Part shown: piece by piece, positions 61,408 through 64,000 of the stretch
Numbering within the stretch: the first letter of the stretch is position 1
How the letters are laid out: every line of letters begins with the position of its first letter
DNA from: Vreelandella arcis
Lineage (GTDB): Bacteria > Pseudomonadota > Gammaproteobacteria > Pseudomonadales > Halomonadaceae
Direction of reading: 5' to 3'
DNA length: 64,000 nucleotides
NCBI RefSeq assembly: GCF_900103865.1
Contig: NZ_FNII01000001.1
Coordinates: 310,001 to 374,000, forward strand
Notes under the pieces: generated by a model
What the model saw: the letters and a program-made list of their open reading frames with translations, nothing else
What the model was told of the DNA's origin: nothing
Database searches by the model: none
Made by a program: the position numbers and the translations under genes

Positions 61408-64000
61408 TGACACTTCAAGAAAGCCAGGCAAGGGCACGCCCTATCGTAAAGGCGCTGATCTTGGTGTTGCTTAGTGCGGTTTTTCTGACAGATCTATTTA
61501 CGCAGTTAGGGTTTGCCCACGGCATTCTTTATCTGCCCGTTCTGATCTGGGCGGTGAGGTTGCGTGGAAGATCCGGTCCCTTTCAGAAGACGGTGCTACT
61601 TCTGTCACTGGTAGGCGTCACGATTGGTTATTTTCTAGCGCCTGAACCGGCCGAGGGCTTCCCAGACTACTATGTGGTGGTCAATCGAATCCTTTCTGCT
61701 GCCATCCTCATTTTCAGCTACTGTGTTCTCAAACGTAATCTGGACATGAAAGCCCGTTTTTCTGAGGTGGAACAAAAAGAAGAGGATCAACGTGAGTATC
61801 TTCAGTATTTCATTGAGTACATGCCAATTCAGATTTGGTCTGCCAATCCTGAAGGTCAAGTGGATTTTGTCAGTGGTCAACTAGTGGAGTTCACCGGGAA
61901 AAGCGAAGATGAAATATTGGCAGACTGGCTGGCAATACTTCATCCAGATGATCGTGAAAAGACCCGAAAAGCTTGGGCACACTCTGTGGCAAACGGTGAT
62001 CCATACCGGATCGACTTCCGACTGCAGCGTCATGACGGCGTCTTTGTTTGGTTCCAGACCCAGGCCACTGCTCAGAAAGACCCGAAAGGTAATGTGAAGC
62101 GCTGGCTAGGTTCATCTATTGATATAGACGACCTGAGGCAACTGCAAGAAGAATCTGAACGCCAGGCTGCTAAGTTTCAGCACACAGTAGAAAGTATCAC
62201 GGATGCGTTCTTTACTCTGGATCAGGAGTTTCGTTTTACTTACCTGAATAAGAAAGCGGCTGATACTCTCGGAGTTGCCTCTACCCAATACTTGGGGGAA
62301 GTGATATGGGGAGCGTGTTCCATTGGATACTACAGTCCTTTCGCCAGACAATATCGTCAGGCTGCAGAGACCCAGGAAAAACTCCATTTCGAAGAGTATT
62401 TTGAGCCTGCAGATCTATGGCTGGAAGTGCATGTATATCCTTCTTCCGAAGGCCTGACCGTCTATTTCTCTGATGTGACTGTTCAGCGCCAGGAAAAAGA
62501 GCAGCTTAAACTACTCAGTTCGGCTGTTGCACGGCTAAACGACATCATCTTGATTACTGAGGCTGAACCGATTGGTGATCCGGGGCCCAGAATAGTATTT
62601 GTCAACGATGCTTTCGAGAAGCGCACAGGCTACACCCGCGAGGAAGCTATCGGAGCCAGTCCGAAGATATTGCAGGGGGCGAAGACAAGTCGTGCCGAGC
62701 TCGATAGGATACGTTTGGCTCTTGAGAAATGGGAGCCCGTTCGTGCGCAGCTGATTAACTATACGAAGTCCGGGGAGGAGTTCTGGCTGGAGCTGGACAT
62801 CGTCCCGCTCACCAATGAGTCCGGATGGTACACCCACTGGGTTGCAGTGGAGCGGGACATCACCGAACAGAAAGCCATGCAAGAACAGCTTGTGGCGTCT
62901 CAGAAAATGGAATCAATCGGTCAGCTCACCGGAGGAATGTCCCACGACTTTAACAATTTGTTGACTGTGATTCTGGGCAATGCGGAACTTCTCGAAGAAG
63001 AATTGGAGGGTAACGAAGAGCTCTCAAGTCTCGCTGCGCTCATTTGCCAAGCCGCAGAAAAAGGCGCGGCCCTAACTCGTAACTTGCTTGCGTTTGCCAG
63101 GAAGCAACCGCTGTCCCCTCAGATCATTTCGGTGGGGGACCTGTTGAGAGACATGCAGCCTATTCTTAAAACATCGTTAGGAGAACGGAACCACCTCGAA
63201 CTTGAGACGGCGGAAAGTCTATGGAATGTTTTTGTAGATCCTGCCCAGTTAGAGAGTGCTATCCTAAACCTCGCCATTAATGCTCATGATGCAATGCCGC
63301 GTGGGGGATCGGTCAAGGTGCTCGCCAATAATTATGTGGTAGAGGAGATCGAACGCACTCAGGATCCAGACTTGTTACCTGGTCAGTACGTTCAGATCAG
63401 CTTCACTGATAATGGTGAGGGTATACCGCTAGAGCTACAGAAACGTATTTTCGAACCTTTTTTCTCTACCAAGCCGGAAACGAAGGGAAGTGGTCTGGGG
63501 CTGAGCATGATTTTTGGCTTTCTTAAGCAGTCTCGGGGAACGATCACTGTCTACTCCGAACCTGGTCTTGGTACTACCTTTCATCTCTATCTACCTCGCG
63601 CTGACACAGAGCTCCGTATTGATCCAGAAGAACAATCTTTGCATGTTAATACTGATTACCATGATGCTTCAGTATTGGTGGTGGAGGATAACCCCGAGAT
63701 TCGAACCCTCGCTGAGAATGCCTTGACTCAACATGGCTTTAAGGTGGTTTCGGCAGCAAGTGGTGATGAGGCAATGGATCTTATCAATGGTGGATTACAG
63801 ACAGACCTTTTGTTTACGGATTTCGTAATGCCCGGACGTTTGTCGGGGCCAGAGCTTGCAACCATGGCTGTTGATAAAATGCCAGGAGTACGGGTTATTT
63901 TGACGTCTGGTTTCGCGGATCTGAGGTCGGTTTTTCCATCCTACAGTGAAAATCACACGTTGTTGCCTAAACCCTATCGAAGTGGTGAGTTGATTGGCTT
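61407..64000 (+). CDS. Membrane hybrid histidine kinase, C-terminally cut by window end
   Basis: At least 864 residues, open to the window end. The start is the ATG at 61407, sharing one base with the previous stop (TGATG). The N-terminus has three or four membrane helices (about 15-110: IVKALILVLLSAVFLTDLFT, LLLSLVGVTIGYFLA, ILSAAILIFSYCVL). Three PAS domains follow; the third has IGASPKILQG, the LOV-like position but without the photoactive Cys. Then the dimerisation His in GQLTGGMSHDFNNLLT, ATPase boxes NLAINAHDAM, DNGEGI and GSGLGLSMIFGF, and a receiver with LVVEDNPEIR and the Asp in LLFTDFVMPG. It resembles the kinase at 56943 and closes a three-gene signalling operon. Confidence 0.9.
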   Translation, partial: MTLQESQARARPIVKALILVLLSAVFLTDLFTQLGFAHGILYLPVLIWAVRLRGRSGPFQKTVLLLSLVGVTIGYFLAPEPAEGFPDYYVVVNRILSAAILIFSYCVLKRNLDMKARFSEVEQKEEDQREYLQYFIEYMPIQIWSANPEGQVDFVSGQLVEFTGKSEDEILADWLAILHPDDREKTRKAWAHSVANGDPYRIDFRLQRHDGVFVWFQTQATAQKDPKGNVKRWLGSSIDIDDLRQLQEESERQAAKFQHTVESITDAFFTLDQEFRFTYLNKKAADTLGVASTQYLGEVIWGACSIGYYSPFARQYRQAAETQEKLHFEEYFEPADLWLEVHVYPSSEGLTVYFSDVTVQRQEKEQLKLLSSAVARLNDIILITEAEPIGDPGPRIVFVNDAFEKRTGYTREEAIGASPKILQGAKTSRAELDRIRLALEKWEPVRAQLINYTKSGEEFWLELDIVPLTNESGWYTHWVAVERDITEQKAMQEQLVASQKMESIGQLTGGMSHDFNNLLTVILGNAELLEEELEGNEELSSLAALICQAAEKGAALTRNLLAFARKQPLSPQIISVGDLLRDMQPILKTSLGERNHLELETAESLWNVFVDPAQLESAILNLAINAHDAMPRGGSVKVLANNYVVEEIERTQDPDLLPGQYVQISFTDNGEGIPLELQKRIFEPFFSTKPETKGSGLGLSMIFGFLKQSRGTITVYSEPGLGTTFHLYLPRADTELRIDPEEQSLHVNTDYHDASVLVVEDNPEIRTLAENALTQHGFKVVSAASGDEAMDLINGGLQTDLLFTDFVMPGRLSGPELATMAVDKMPGVRVILTSGFADLRSVFPSYSENHTLLPKPYRSGELIG

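Overview
The window looks like a chromosomal segment of a halophilic gammaproteobacterium, most likely Halomonas or a close relative. This is inferred from moderately high GC backbone genes, a urease operon in the order ureDABC-EFG, a TRAP transporter, an MvaT-type silencer and a dense set of chemotaxis and cyclic-di-GMP genes. No rRNA is present, so the genus is an inference. Backbone block 1-13290: the end of a metal ABC transporter (ATPase fragment and binding protein, minus strand), a RES/Xre toxin-antitoxin pair with a perfect inverted repeat at its start, and the full urease operon. The urease operon is interrupted between ureC and ureE by a 139-bp palindromic repeat. Then follow a chemoreceptor with a textbook sigma-28 promoter, a DctPQM TRAP transporter and a tRNA-Arg(CCG). 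Accessory block 13291-27905, starting at the 3' end of the tRNA: a MITE-like palindromic element, an AT-rich LA2681-type HEPN gene and an unknown gene separated by an attC-like palindrome, a decayed tyrosine recombinase, a helicase fused to a probable nuclease domain, a small zinc-ribbon protein, a scrap of a type I restriction specificity gene, and a very large reverse transcriptase-nitrilase protein of the DRT1/UG1 antiphage type. An XRE repressor, excisionase and integrase module closes it. This reads as a defence island assembled by several insertions. Block 27984-37600: a periplasmic molybdopterin-fold protein coupled to a diguanylate cyclase, then a minus-strand operon of unusual tyrosine recombinases. 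One of these is 1125 aa. Another, originally about 799 aa, is split in two by a tandem duplication of 11 bp. A membrane-anchored protein with a DUF2384-like tail follows. Block 37600-46080: a four-gene chaperone-usher-like operon with DUF4402 subunits, controlled by a clear c-di-GMP-I (GEMM) riboswitch, and an autotransporter gene broken by an IS30-family element. Block 46257-51700: a broken exonuclease, an SOS-controlled umuDC pair, small antitoxin-like and AP2-like genes (the latter broken at an A6C slippery run), MvaT, an amine oxidase and a scar joining two gene remnants. Block 51809-64000: a PAS-GGDEF cyclase, a second chemoreceptor, and a tight overlapping operon of hybrid histidine kinase, REC-EAL-GAF-GGDEF protein and second hybrid kinase (cut by the window end). 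Cyclic-di-GMP is the recurring theme: two intact diguanylate cyclases, one EAL protein, one GGDEF remnant and one c-di-GMP riboswitch driving a surface-fibre operon.
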